From positions 19,272,597-19,336,596 of the forward strand of contig OZ038466.1 in assembly GCA_964036295.1 (NCBI GenBank): a stretch of 64,000 nucleotides of DNA, written 5' to 3'. This DNA comes from Plumapathes pennacea. Taxonomy: Eukaryota; Cnidaria; Anthozoa; Antipatharia; Myriopathidae. The position numbers were made by a program, and so were the translations under genes. Position 1 is the first letter of the stretch. Every line of letters begins with the position of its first letter. Below are positions 1 through 11,471 of the stretch, in pieces. The notes below the pieces were generated by a model that had not been told where the DNA came from, did not search any database, and was given only the letters and a program-made list of their open reading frames with translations.

Positions 1-146
1 CATTAAATATCATTTACAAACGACATGATTGCATCCGTGTTGTTACGCTTTTGTTTTTAATAGTATATAAAAATAAAAGCCAAACTCAAAGATCATATTT
101 TGTTTTCTCTCTTTCTTTCTCTCTCTCTCTCTGTTTCCGTAAACAG

Positions 147-683
147 CCTCTCCACCATCGAAATGTCCTCCAAACCAAGGTAATATTTCTAATCGGTATA
201 GAGTGTAGCAGTTTAAATCACTGTTCATTCGGCACTAAGAGGTAAGATTGCACTCAGTAGGTCAGTCTTTGAAGTAAAGATTGTTAATGTCTTGCAGACT
301 AACAGACCGTCAAGTTCTGTGTCACGTGTCAAAGTTTTATCATTCTAATTGCAGGTGCCGTGATCAGCTTCGTTACCTTGGTTGTTGTTGGATTTATTTT
401 GTTGGTGTTGGTCTTATTGGTCATTACCCTCGCCTACTTGATCTTCAAAATGAAACGAAATCGTCCATCAAACACGGAACAAGCAGACAGGACATCCAAC
501 GAGACCCAGCACAATCCAGATAATACAAGAATGTACATGGATCTGCAATCTGCAACACAAACTTACGAGATCTTGGGGAACTCCACTCAACGTCGGCCCA
601 ATAAAAACTGTGAGGATATCTCCATGTCCTACTTGAATGTCGGCTGCCAACAGTATGAGGAAGTGTTCCCGTCCAGGGCTTAG
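147..683 (+). CDS. C-terminal exons of a single-pass membrane protein with a tyrosine-motif tail
   Basis: Two exons are visible and the gene starts left of the window. Exon 147-179 (33 bp) follows a long pyrimidine tract ending in AAACAG and stops at a GTAATA donor. Exon 355-683 follows TCTAATTGCAG and ends in TAG. Both junctions are phase 1, and the join reads SPPSKCPPNQGAVISFV, a Pro-rich stalk running into a membrane helix. The helix is about 23 residues (roughly VISFVTLVVVGFILLVLVLL onward), followed by a basic stop-transfer (KMKRNR) and a tail of about 80 residues. The tail carries YMDL, YEIL, YLNV and YEEV, which are spaced like SH2-docking or ITIM/ITAM-type sites. That would fit an immune-type or adhesion receptor that is phosphorylated by Src-family kinases, but no extracellular domain is visible, so the family is unknown. 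There is no clear AATAAA close downstream. Confidence 0.7.
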
Positions 684-1008
684 AATCACTTAAAGTAAAA
701 AGAGCGCAACCTAAACCACAATCCTTTGCGCACCGTAATCCCCGAGTCGCCATTTTAGGGTCTTATAGTATTTTTATGGGAAAAGCTGATATATGGCAGA
801 GTCATTACTATGCCAGTAACTTTTTATACAAAGCTTCATATTCTTCTGAACTTAATGCCGCCGTTTTCATGTTTTAAATACTATGGCCTGCACGTATAAA
901 TGTTAGTAATTACTGGTAAAGGAGTTTCGTTTCCTATAGTTTCATTGATTTTGGAAGCATGTGAAGAAGTAGTTCGTGCAACATGTTGCTGCAACTTGAA
1001 ACACGGTG
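684..1008. other. Downstream flank of the membrane-protein gene
   Basis: Presumed 3' untranslated and intergenic sequence. No splice-consistent coding exon is seen. The right end passes into the hairpin element that starts at 1009. Confidence 0.4.
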
Positions 1009-1091
1009 GTAATACGCGCAACATTACGGTGCAACTTGCAACGCAACATTGTTGCACGACAAGTTGCACTGAAAATGTTGCCCGTATTACC
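1009..1091. repeat. Short hairpin element
   Basis: The segment from GGTAATACGCGCAACATT to TGTTGCCCGTATTACC folds back on itself. The outer arms read GGTAATACG and CGTATTACC. The inner arms are GTGCAACTTG and CAAGTTGCAC, with the variant GCAAC motif repeated in the loop. It looks like a small non-autonomous inverted-repeat element. Confidence 0.65.
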
Positions 1092-1390
1092 TTAGAGCGG
1101 TTTTCGGACGACTGTCGAAAGTAATTGTGTGATTGCTTTGGTTTTACGTTTGCTTCGCTTTCGGATTGGTCCACACGAGTTTGTCAGCATGCTTAGCCAA
1201 TGAGGAACAAAACCAAAACCAAAACCAAAACCAAACACTTCTCACGCAAGCGATGGCGTGTACTCGCACTGCTGATTGGAAAGTGAAACCAAACGCAAGA
1301 CCAAACGCAAATTACTTTGGCTTCCAATTGGCTGAACTGTTTTCTCTCAGTCTCTGTGATTGGCCTGTGTGATTACTTTGGTATATAATT
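1092..1390 (+). repeat. Inverted-repeat element family A, copy 1 (right end degraded)
   Basis: It begins with a form of GTTTTCGGATGACTGTCGAA, followed by TTTGGTTTTGCGTTTGCTACGC-like and ATTGGTCC-like segments shared with copies near 29,408, 33,790 and 48,361. Inside it is a short run of the hexamer AACCAA around 1209-1235. The right terminal repeat seen in the 29.4 kb copy is not recognisable here. Confidence 0.7.
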
Positions 1391-1696
1391 TGCCAAATCG
1401 TGGATTACGTTTAAACTTTTTATAATGCGAAAAAGCTTGAAAAGAGGATGTTGTACTCATAATTATGCATTTAGATAAAACAAGTTTTAAAGTTGCTCTT
1501 CAACCAATGCCTTGCAATTTGTTGGGAAGAAGTTGAACAACCGTTTTCGGAACAGTCGAACCGGCTTGTGATAACACCTTTCATTCTCAGAAAAAGTAAA
1601 TTAAGCGTGGCACATTGTTGAAACTGTTGATAGAAATGCACGAAAAGAGGAAATTCGAAAAACACAAACAAAAAAGCAACAACAAAAAATAAATAA

Positions 1697-1698
1697 TG

Positions 1699-1768
<70 letters not shown>

Positions 1769-1769
1769 G
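1697..1769. repeat. (AAT)n microsatellite
   Basis: Uninterrupted AAT/ATA trinucleotide run of about 24 units. Confidence 0.95.
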
Positions 1770-1859
1770 AAACTCATGAATTCTACATTAGGGTTCGTTG
1801 CCACAGACTGGAGGAAACTGGAGTACAAGAACACAGCACAGGAGTTTATCTGTAATTAG

Positions 1860-3450
1860 TGTAAAAGTTTTACACGGTGCACCTAATGTTACGATTGACG
1901 AAATTAGTGCAGTTGTAAACTGATTGTTTATTCAAGATTATGTTGCAGATACTGTTAGGCTTTAGATCCGATATTGTTGGCCTTCGGTCCTAGGCGCTAG
2001 ATATGAAGAAGCCTCCCGCTGTATCAACAAGCTACTAGCTTGCTTTTTTTGCTTTTATAGCAGATTTAAACAAGACTGATCGTTGCCAGTCAGCTCGTGA
2101 TGTCATTGTATGGTGGGATTGAGACCAGAAAAAGATTAGGTACCCCATACTTAACGTCTTAATGTCCAACCAAACGATCCAAACATCGTCCAACATCATC
2201 CAAAAATGTTGGATAAAGCAGTTTAATTTGGACGATGTTTTAAGGGGTGGCCATACGAGTACAACACTGCCCAACATATAAGACATGTAGACGACATAAG
2301 GATTCTGGGACCAATGGAGCACAGTGAAAACGGTGTGAGAATTAGGCTCTAGAATAAATCCTAAAGCCGGGATGGTGCGGGACGGCACAACGAGGCTAGG
2401 CTCCAACTAAAGTGCGCCCTAGAGATAAAGACTAGTAATTATATAACTTATAGTAATAAAAACGTTGTGTATATAAACTTATAATAACAAAAACGTTGTA
2501 TCAAATAGTTTGTATAAAAGTGCTAATCACCTGCAATTCATAAAAATACTTTGTATAACTCTTTTTTGTACAAATTTTGTCAAGACTACTTTAGCGGCGA
2601 CAGAGCTATTTGCGATACAGTTTCGTAGCGGCAGCAATCAAATTATATTCGCTTGACAACAAAGCTTCCGACGGTAAACGCAAGCCAAAATTGTTCCTTA
2701 AAATCCGGCTTTGTCTCGCTTAAGTTTGTTCTTGCTCTTGTTCTTGTCCCGATTCTTAGTTTTCTCCTTATTCTTGTTCTAGTTCTCGTTCTCGTTCTTC
2801 AGTTTTGTATATTTGCTTCTTTAGTGCCCTCAGTGTTTTGTTCTTGCCTTAGTCTTGTTCTTTTCCTCTGTTGGTCCTCTTTCTCTGTAAACAAAGATCC
2901 GCCCCTGACAGTTTGCGAGAAGCCTGGTCCACGCTAGAGCCAGTATTCCTCATACCTTCCTGGCAGCCTGGTTGTTTTTGCTATTTAATGTCTTGGTCGG
3001 CCATTTTGTTTTACAACTTTGTGTTTGTCGTGGACTCCTAGAGGAGTATGCTTGGGCTTAATAGGACTTGGGAGTGAAGAGAGGTGAGGTGAGTGTTTAT
3101 TTCTATGTTTTGTATTACCCGCGTTGCGTGTCTGCAGGTTTAGACAAATCGCGTTTATGTTTGGGTTCGTCGTTTAACTGTATGCTGGATGGGGCGTGAA
3201 ATTTATTACTTTAATTAGGGCTAACGTGACTGAAGATACAGCGGCAGTTATTCATCTTATCAAAAAATTACCTAGAAAAATAAATCAGGGGCAAAACTAT
3301 GTACCCTTCAGTCAGCTTTTTTCCCGTAATTTTACGACCAAACAAATAAATACCAGCTGTCCTAAAACAGTACAGTATCATCACAGAGCTTGTTAGAGTT
3401 TCTTTCTGTTAGCATTGGACTTGAACCAGCTCGTCCCGTGTGAACTACAT
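1860..3450. other. Gene-free stretch with old interspersed repeats
   Basis: No exon chain is supported. Around 2060-2150 the segment containing TTTAAACAAGACTG and GAGACCAGA recurs near 54,860 and 57,640. Around 2590-2690 the segment with AGCGGCGACAGAG and CGCAAGCCAAAAT recurs near 59,802-59,900. Around 2725-2880 there is a pyrimidine-rich CTTGTT-type tract whose open frame is a composition artefact. The rest shows nothing recognisable. Confidence 0.55.
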
Positions 3451-4030
3451 TACTGATGATGGCCAAGGGTCTATTATGATCTGATGATAGCCAAAGGATT
3501 TATTGCGATCTGATTATCTGATGGGATTTATTATTTATTATGATTCGGGGGGGGGGGGGGGGGGGGGGGGGGTTACTCCCATATATGAGCCATATAGGTA
3601 TGTGCCACCCCAAAGGGTATCATTTTCAGCCTTTTATTCTGAAATTGGGTATTGATTTTAACCTTGGTCTGGAATAGGGTCAGAGATTTTGATATACCCC
3701 CCCCCCCCCCCCCCCCGATTATGATTCGATTATCAGATGATAGCCAAGGGATTTATTATGATCTGATTATCTGATGATAGCCATTGGATATAATTATGAT
3801 CTGATTATTTGCAAGGGATATCTTTTATGATTTGATTATCTGATGATAAACCATTGGATATTTATTATGATCTGATTATTTGATTTCAACCAAGGGATTT
3901 ATTATGATCTGATCATCTGATGATAGCCAAGGGATGTTTATAATGACTTGATCATCTGATGATAGCCAAGGGATGTTTATTGTGATCTAATTATCTGATT
4001 ATAACCAAGGGATTTACTTTGATCTGTAAA
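3450..4030 (+). repeat. Diverged ~45-55 bp minisatellite
   Basis: Repeated units built from TTATGATCTGATTATCTGATGATAGCCAAGGGAT-like sequence, about ten diverged copies of varying length. The array is split by the G/C-ended element at 3548-3717, with TTATGATTCG on both sides of the insertion. Confidence 0.85.
3547..3718. mobile_element. Short element with poly-G and poly-C ends, copy 1
   Basis: A run of G opens the element and a run of C closes it, so the ends are inverted repeats. Next to the G run is TTACTCCCATATATGAGCC, and the interior carries ATAGGTATGTGCC and GGGTATCATTTT, which match the copy at 7021-7459. The flanking TTATGATTCG on both sides may be a target-site duplication or part of the host minisatellite. 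Confidence 0.7.
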
Positions 4031-4355
4031 ACACATGTCAATCTTAAAATGGAGAGGTCAATTTTAAAATGGAGGAAAAGAAATCACTCAAAAGGGGAAT
4101 TATTTCTCAGTTTTAACCAATTAGAGACCATAAATTTTATGCCGGGCTGACCAAGTAATCATATCCCGATAATAGCCAATCAGGGATAAGCTGTGAGTGA
4201 TCATACCTTGTGCGAGGTATCATTACTTAGTCATGACGCCATATGTTTGCGAGATATAATCCGTATCTTGCTTTGCAACATAGAAAATGCCGTGATGTTT
4301 CAAATCGCTGAACTGGAAGCGATTGTAACCAATTTCCAGTGAAAAAAGGAATCAA
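4020..4355 (+). repeat. Repeat copy matching the intron flank of the DUF229-like gene (inverted)
   Basis: This stretch is the reverse complement of about 21,695-22,020. Shared landmarks are CATGTCAATCTTAAAATGG, GATAATAGCCAATCAGGGAT and ATGCCGTGATGTTTCAAAT. It reads through to AACCAATTTCCAGTGAA, then similarity fades at the position that in the other copy lies just outside a coding exon. It is therefore a dispersed non-coding repeat and not a gene fragment. Confidence 0.8.
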
Positions 4356-4423
4356 ATCATTTTCATGAAAAAAACACCGTTCGTGCTCACGTAAACTTCA
4401 CAACAATGATCTATCAAGTTGGG

Positions 4424-4434
4424 GGGGGGGGGGA
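4424..4434. repeat. Poly-G run
   Basis: Short G homopolymer, probably a remnant end of the G/C-ended element class. Confidence 0.6.
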
Positions 4435-4619
4435 TGTGTGAGTTTCAAATTGATCGGTACATTATTCTGGTTTCGATTTTTGACCGTTAATTGAAAGCGG
4501 TTCTATGTTCTCAAAATCACTTCCATTTTTCAAAATTTGTAATGATTTGTTTTGATTTGTAATTAGATATCATCATTATGCAGTATCTGAGTTGTAAGGT
4601 AAATGTGCATGTACATTTA

Positions 4620-5760
4620 TGGGGAATCAATTAGTTGTGATATCATGGCTGAAATTTTTATGCCAATTACTTCCTGGTGGCCCTGTTTAGACTGGCCAAA
4701 TCCCTAAACATAATATAGGTCAACCACCCTCCTAAATTCTAGAAATTGACACATTTGTGCTGAGGAGTGATTTTTTGTTTAGAAAATCAGTGATTTTAGA
4801 ACCATTTTCAGGGCCCTTGAAAATGACACTATTTCATCAACAAACTCACCTGTATTTTGCAGTTCTCCCACCCTCTATTACACAGTGTCGCACAGTGAAG
4901 ATGCGTCTGTTGCTGACACATACTAGAAAAGATTTTGCAATTTAAAATGTTACATTTCAGCCAATATATTATAGCCAGATTTTATCAGCCCAAGCAAAGT
5001 CTTTATAACTCAGATCATGTGCCTTAAAATGGTAAAGTCTGTGTGTTCACCAGTGTGCAGCACTGTCTAAATAAAACTTCAAGAATGCAGACTTTCAGGG
5101 AAACCAACAATGAAATGCTCAATGAAATGACAGGAGTTTTGTGCTTGATACACTATCGTACAGTATTTGTTGTCAATATCATTACTGAAATTCAACCAGT
5201 TTTTATGCTAATCAGAACTGCACAATGTGCTGGTAAGCTGAAGCCACAGAATAGGGCACAAAGGCCACAGTGGTAGCAAGCATTACCCCTTGATCTACCA
5301 AAAAAAAATTTTTTTCTGAGCCCAAGTAATAGCAGCCATGGACAGCTGTTTCAGCCTTATTAGGCCTCGTCAGCATGGTATAGCTATATGGGCTCGGGTT
5401 CCCACATTGAGGTAACAAGCTGTAAAATCGTAAGGCTTGTGGGATGTGGCTCAGTTTTTATGCTGATTAGTTCCTGTTGACCCTGTTTAGGATAGCCAAA
5501 ATCCCCCAAAATATACTGTATGGGTCAATTGCCCTCCAAACCTCTAGAAAATAGTAAATTTGTGCTGAGGGGTGATTTTACTGTAGAGCTGTCCGAAGGT
5601 CCACTCTAAATGACATTGTTTCAACAAACTCACCTGATTTTTGCAGTTGTCTGACCAACTATTCACGGTGTCTCTTAGTGAAGATGCATCTGTTATAATT
5701 GTACTTTCACGCACTAGGAAAGATTTCAAGTGCAGTACTGTACTAAATACTTTTAATTAT
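4620..5760 (-). repeat. Inverted-repeat set: left arm with two units
   Basis: Two related units (about 4640-4990 and 5440-5760) share TTTAG..GGCCAAATCCC, AATTTGTGCTGAGG.GTGATTTT, CAACAAACTCACCTG and GTGAAGATGCGTCTGTT. The reverse complement of the same unit occurs at about 7740-8260 and more weakly at 9180-9330, so the arms can pair across the 6-7 kb region. Confidence 0.75.
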
Positions 5761-6389
5761 AATCAATAACGACTTTTTAATCTTTTCTTTTAATAAATGC
5801 CAGGGCTCATAAATTTATTGTGAGGTTTCACACCAGGCTCATTCTCAGCTAAAGTGGCCAATCACTGTCTCACAACTTTGGTACCGAAAGAAATTTTTTC
5901 TGATGTTTTTTAGGTTTCTACTCTCTTAAGAAAGCTCTGCACTATAGCGAGTAAATTAGTAAAAGTTGCTGGAGGCAAAGCACCAATAATCTTGAACTAT
6001 GGACCATCAAGCCACCAAGAGTAGGTGAAAAACCCCTGTCTTACCGACAAATTTTCATGGAAACATCATCAATTCCTTTTTTCATTCTGTGGATAGGAGG
6101 TTAAGTTTGTATTTTCCCTGTCGGGCTTGTATGGCAATAGTTTGTTTCAAGCTTGAAAATCACTGCTGAACATTCTATTTGCTGAAGCATTAAGGACTGA
6201 TATATACATGTCTCACAATTTTGTAACATAGTCGTTACCATCGAATAGAGATGTCAATATTTTCGCTGTTTGTACTGTCTTGTTTATCCTTCAAGTATTT
6301 AATGGTTTATAGTTTATAGATTTATAAAATACCACAACTGGTGCTACTCATTTTTATAGATTTTTTAATATTAGTGATTTTATAAGAGG
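5761..6389. other. Spacer between repeat units
   Basis: AT-rich sequence without a splice-consistent exon. Nothing recognisable. Confidence 0.4.
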
Positions 6390-7020
6390 TACTCAAAAGT
6401 GACATTTTTTTCGTGTAACATAAGATACCATGTTTCTCTCAGATTCTTATTGGTATGTGCATTTTCTTGTACAATAGTATTAAGTGCAAAACTTCTGTCA
6501 TTCATTGGGTATCTCAGTGCTGGTTTTCCCTGTATTCTTGTGATTTTATGTGACAGTGCTACACACTGGTGAACTCGCAGACTTTGACATTTCAAGGCAT
6601 AATGTGAGTTATAAGGATGTTTTTTGTGGCAGATAAAACTTGGAGCTATATCTTGGCTAAAATTTCCTGTTATTGACTATAGTTGTGGGAGGCTTGGCCT
6701 GAAAGAGGTCCCTTTTCAAGCCTCAGTTATAAGAAAGGGTATAGCAAACAATGCTTTTTGGTATTTTTATTGGTCGAAAGAGTGGCTGGTGAAGGGAAAA
6801 TTGTATGATAGGGGTAAGCTGTAAATTCAATTGAGGGATTCGCAAAAATGGTGTTGCGGAATTACTGCATGTGGTTTTTCTGGGCATAATTCTGAAGCAG
6901 TACATCAATATAGTGGATGCATACAAGTCTTAATTTTCTGAATATTCTTTCCCTAATAACTTCATAATTAAGAGCAATCAGCAAAGCTGTCTGACCCCTC
7001 CCCCTCCCACCACTCCACCC

Positions 7021-7459
7021 CCCGGGGGGGGGGGGGGGGGGGGGGAGGGGGGCACTTTGGGTGGGGGTGTGCCGCCCGGTCCTGAAAACCCTTACCCTAA
7101 TTTCAGACCAAAATACCTGATTTTCTATACCCTATTTCAGACCTGACTCCAAAAATGTATACCCTATTTCAGACCTGACTCCAAAATGTATACCCTATTT
7201 CAGACCTTTGTTTAGAGATTTTTTGTTCTTTTGCAATGATTTCTGCCCTGTGTTTTCTTCCATTTGCTGTGCAATGTCTGCGGCGACATATTTCTGTTAA
7301 AATCAGACCAAAAAGACAAAATCGATACCCTATTTCAGACCAAAAAGGCAAAATCGATGCCCTATTTCAGACTAAAAATGCTTGAAAACGATACCCTTTG
7401 GGCCGGCACATACCTGTATGGCTTATATGTGGGAGTACCCCCCCCCCCCCCCCCCGGGA
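7021..7459. mobile_element. Element with poly-G and poly-C ends, copy 2
   Basis: The G run at about 7024-7048 is followed by TGTGCCGCCCGGTCCTGAAA and a ladder of ATACCCTATTTCAGACC-type subrepeats. The other end has GGCACATACCTGTATGGC, ATGTGGGAGTACC and a C run at about 7437-7456. It is a longer version of the element at 3547-3718. A third, partial copy lies at 54,975-55,110. Confidence 0.8.
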
Positions 7460-8858
7460 CTCCACCCTTGATTTGACATTTTCTCATATTTCAGACGCCT
7501 CATTAAATTTGTGAGCCTTAGCATTTATGAAGAGAATAGACTGAAAAGTTATTAGTGACTATTGAGGCGTTTACAGACTTACTGCTCATACCAATGGTGA
7601 AGAAGAGATTGAGAAGTTATTATGTCTAGGTGCATTTATGGCTTCCGTGCAAATTAAAAAAAGTCTATAAATATTGTACGCATATTCATATACAGGCAGA
7701 TCATAACATATTAGGTTCTAATCTGGGTTATCAGGACTTGTCTTGGGGTGGATAAAATCTGGTTATATCTTGGCCGAAATTTAACATTTTAAATGCGAAA
7801 TCTTTCCTAGTGTGTATCAGCAACAGACACATCTTCACTGTATGAGACAATGCTGAAAAGGTGGTGAGAGAACTGCAAACATCAGGTGAGTTTGTTGAAC
7901 AATGCCAGTTTTAAATGACTTCAAAACGGCTCTAAAATCACCCGTTACTTTAGCAAAAAATCATCCCTCAGCAGGAATTCTGTACTGTTCTAGAGTTTAG
8001 GAGGGCCCTTGACCCGGATATTTTTAGGGATTTTGGCAAGCCTAAGTAGGGACACCAGGAACTAGTCGGGGTATAAAATGGTTGAGTGGCCAAGATATCG
8101 TAGCAATAAGTAGCCCCATACATTTTCCTAACAGTCCCGATACTGCGTACTAATGATATATTGGTATATGCGTTTTTCCTTTAATTTGTACGATAGTATC
8201 AAGGGCAAAACGTTTTTCATTTATTACGCATCTCAGTGTTGGTATTCCCTGAAAGTCTGCGTTCTTGATGTTTCTTGTAGACCTTGTAGATATTAAATTT
8301 ATTCAACTTGAAACTCAGCCAAAAGAAGAACGGCACAGTTCTCTTTACGCACGTATTTAGTTTGGATGCAGCCCAGGCTGGAGTATCATGGCCTTTGATA
8401 AATATGTAGGTGTCAAAGGTAAGCTGTGTATGATATGCAAACAGTGCAGAGTAAAAGAAGACAAAGTACTTCCAAGTTAAACGGTTGGACAAAATCTGTG
8501 AAGTCTATCCGGCCGAGCGGCAAAGTTGCTTCCCGCGTGTCGTCACTCACTGGGATTCTCCAGCTCCTTCGTTCAGATTGTGTCTTCACGTTCTCAAAGT
8601 TCTGAGCATTTGTTTCATCGTACATTTCTCTACATTGCGAAGTTGTGCAATTCTATTTCATATTGTTTCACTGATTTCAATACATCATTAATATTTCTAA
8701 CTCATGACAGTATTCATGGAAAAAAATGACATCACTGACCAGCGCCCCAACCAATCAGCGTTAGCCAATTCTCGATCCCAATAAAAAAAATCTTCCCATT
8801 TTAATACTTGGTCCGCCTTCGGCAAGTAAAGACTAAGACCAGGATTACTCAACCTGAT

Positions 8859-8935
8859 GTGACCGTCTGTCACCTTGCTGTGACCGTCTGTCACCCTGAT
8901 GTGCCGCCTTACCACTTTTTCGGGGGGGGGGGGGG
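8859..8935 (+). repeat. Short tandem repeat and poly-G
   Basis: Three units of GATGTGACCGTCTGTCACC-like sequence are followed by TTTTTCGGGGGG and a G run. Confidence 0.75.
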
Positions 8936-9622
8936 GATTTTTTGCCAGCCTACACATAGGAAGGAATCGGCGTACAAATTGGATGAATTTTGGCCAAGGT
9001 ATCACAACAATAAGTAGTCCACATACATTTATCTGACAGTCCCGAACTACTGTTATATTGGTACATGCAGTTCTTTTCATTCATTGAGCATCTTAGTGTT
9101 GCTCTTCCGTGAAAGTCTGCGTTCGACAGCGATCCATAGTGATGAATTCTCGGACTTCAATACGTTTGTGCATAATCTGAGTTACAAGGACTTCGTATGA
9201 AGCTGCGAAAATCTGGCCATATCCTGGCCAAAATGTGACCATTTTAAACGCGAAGTCTTTCCTAGTTTGTATCAGAAACAGGTGCAACCTTCCTGTAAGG
9301 CACTGCAAAAAGATAGTCAGAGAATCGTAAAACTCAGGGCGTGGAACTATTTGAGTAGGAGCAGGGTATGGGTGCGACTGGCACGTGTAGTACGGCTGAG
9401 AAAGAGAAGCGGCTAACCCTTCCGAGGCGGATATGCTGTGCTTTTGGTCTGTGGCGTGCAGTGTCGTTGTGTAATGCAAAATAATGTTATGCCAAAGAAC
9501 TGCCTGGCAGTGCTATGCTAATCTATACCACTCCAATGTAAGGATTTTACATTCCATGTGCACGCGCGCCAACTCACGAATTTGCATTTTTATTCATCAA
9601 TTTGAATCTGAGCTGAGCGGAC

Positions 9623-9870
9623 ATGTCGAACGAAAGTTTAGGTTTTTCGGTGAGTATTGCTTGGTTTATGGATAAATGTTGCTGTTCCTAAGCTAAAGTC
9701 AAACTGCTCTATGCCTCGTGAAAGTATTTCTTGCCAAACAGCCTCCTGGGTCTTGTATTTATCCTCGCCTGAAGACCGTTAGTAACAGCACGTGTTCTTC
9801 GTTTCCGCAGAGCTTTATTGACGAACAGTTCAAACCAGAGGAGTTCATGGAAGGTCTGCCTTTTTGGTGA
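9623..9870 (+). CDS. Possible two-exon 5' end of an unidentified gene
   Basis: ATG at 9623 opens MSNESLGFS, followed directly by a strong donor (TCG then GTGAGT). An acceptor GTTTCCGCAG at 9801-9810 opens SFIDEQFKPEEFMEGLPFW in the same phase, ending in TGA at 9868. A second good donor (GTGAGT) sits at 9867. Using it leaves phase 2, which would give a stop with the acceptor at about 10,215 but is compatible with the SANT-gene exon at 16,031. The peptide is acidic and gene-like. I do not recognise it, and it may be an alternative first exon or a relic. Confidence 0.3.
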
Positions 9871-10599
9871 GTGGTAATTGCTTCAACTTGTGCAGTACAC
9901 AAACGAAATACGTGTCAATGAACAATTTGCGAGAAATTCGCGTTTGAATGTAGTCTTCTTCGATCGAACTAAATTCAGAAGAGCTCGGTCCTGTTTTCGT
10001 TCGTGTGTTATTTTTATTACCAATGAAATAGTGTAACTTTAGGTTAAAGCTTCTATTGGTTCGACAAGAATAGAGTTCGACGTCTACAAACAACAGTGAG
10101 ATTCGTGGTTGGACTCGGGTGATTTTTATGAAAAGCGTTGGTGTCCCTTGCATATTTTCTTCGTCTGTTTGTTTCAAGTGGATTGCATTTTAGTGACGAT
10201 ATTTTTTTTCTCCAGAGATCAAGTTAGAAGTCCCAAAAACACTAGTGGTATCTTTGTGGAACTCTTAGACTTCACGCTTCCCTATGTAGACTCGGTTGGC
10301 AATTTCACAAGGACTTTTGTTGCTGGAAAGTCGTCTTTCTGTGACCTCAGACATGAACGTTGAAGAATAATTCAAGTCGTTGTATTCTTGGTCATTGGAA
10401 CTGTATGGAGACAGGTTAGCTAATTTTGTTTTTGTTTTTATTAGAATGAGCTTTCCAGAAATAGTGAGATGTTCGATATTTTTGCGCGCATATTTTCAAC
10501 CTGGTAAAACCCGACTTTTTCATTGATAAAATTTGTGCGTGAATTAAAACGGATAGGTTCTCTTCAAACCCGTCTTTTTGAATTCCTTTGGAGTTTTGG
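9871..10599. other. Flank of the fold-back array
   Basis: One open stretch (to 10,363) follows a pyrimidine-rich tract but cannot be joined in phase to the exons before it. Nothing else is recognisable. Confidence 0.35.
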
Positions 10600-11345
10600 T
10601 TTGTACCAGTGAAAGCTTTATGTTCGTGTGCATTGTAAGACTTTACGAAGACTTGTATCTTGTACACAGAAGACTTGTATCTTAATCGCAAAATATTTAT
10701 ACATCGCTACTTGTGTACATTGCAGGTTTTTACGATTATTTGTATCTTGAGTGCTGCAGACTCGTACGTCGCTAGTCATGTAGGAATTTACGATTTAAAC
10801 GCAGAATACTCGTACGCCGCTTGTCGCGTGCATTGTAGGATTTTACGACGACTTGCATTTTGAACGCAGAATACTCGTACGTCGCTAGCCGTGTAGGACT
10901 TCTATCTCGAGCGAAGTCTATTTATACATTGCTTATCGTGTGCATTGTAGGACTTTACAGACTTGCATTTTCAACGCAGAATACTCGTACGTCGCTAGTC
11001 GCGTGCATTGTAGGATTTTACGTATCGTATTCTGAGCGCAGAATATTTTTTCGTCGCTAATCGGGTACGTTGTAGGATTTTCCGAAGACTTGCATTTTGA
11101 ACGCTACGTGTCGTATTTTGAGCGCAGAAAATTTAAACGTCGCTGACCGTGTACATTGTAGGATTTCACGAAGATTTGTATCTCGATCGCAAAACATTTA
11201 TACGTCGCAACTCATGTGCATTGTATTTTTAAGAAGACTTGTATCTTGAGTGCAGAATATTTATAAATCGCCACTTGTGTACATTGCAAAATTTTACGAA
11301 AACTTGTTTTAAACGCAGAATACTCTAACGTTCAGCAATCTATTA
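10600..11345 (+). repeat. Fold-back array, left arm (~70 bp units)
   Basis: About ten diverged direct copies of a ~65-75 bp unit: ACTTGTATCTTGAGCGCAGA, then AATACTCGTACGTCGCTAGT, then CGTGTGCATTGTAGGATTTT. CpG-containing positions vary most between units. The reverse complement of the same unit forms the array at 13,990-15,130. Confidence 0.9.
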
Positions 11346-11471
11346 GCTCTTCTAAGCTATTTCTAAGCAGTTGCGCTCTTCTCTGTAGGAATATTTGACG
11401 GTACTTGTAAAATTAATTGTAATATGCGAGTGCGAATAAAGATTGTCTCGTCTTGTCTTTAATTTATTGTC

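Larger units (their letters stand above)
6390..9330 (+). repeat. Inverted-repeat set: right arm with three units
   Basis: Three diverged units (about 6420-6700, 7690-8265 and 9035-9330) share TTGGTA..TGC, AGTATTAAG..CAAAAC, GGTATCTCAGTG..GGT, AGTTATAAGGA and CTTGGC.AAAATTT in order. They are in the opposite orientation to the 4.6-5.8 kb units. Open frames here are short and lack splice support, so I treat the region as non-coding repeat. Confidence 0.7.

Noticed and set aside
1601..1834. Leu-rich open frame
   Set aside because: Translation of the (AAT)n microsatellite.
4200..4355. 5' fragment of the DUF229-like gene
   Set aside because: The matching part of the other copy lies upstream of a splice acceptor, so it is repeat and not exon.
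10109..10363. Third exon following the 9,811 exon
   Set aside because: Joining donor 9,867 to the acceptor at about 10,215 creates an immediate TGA.
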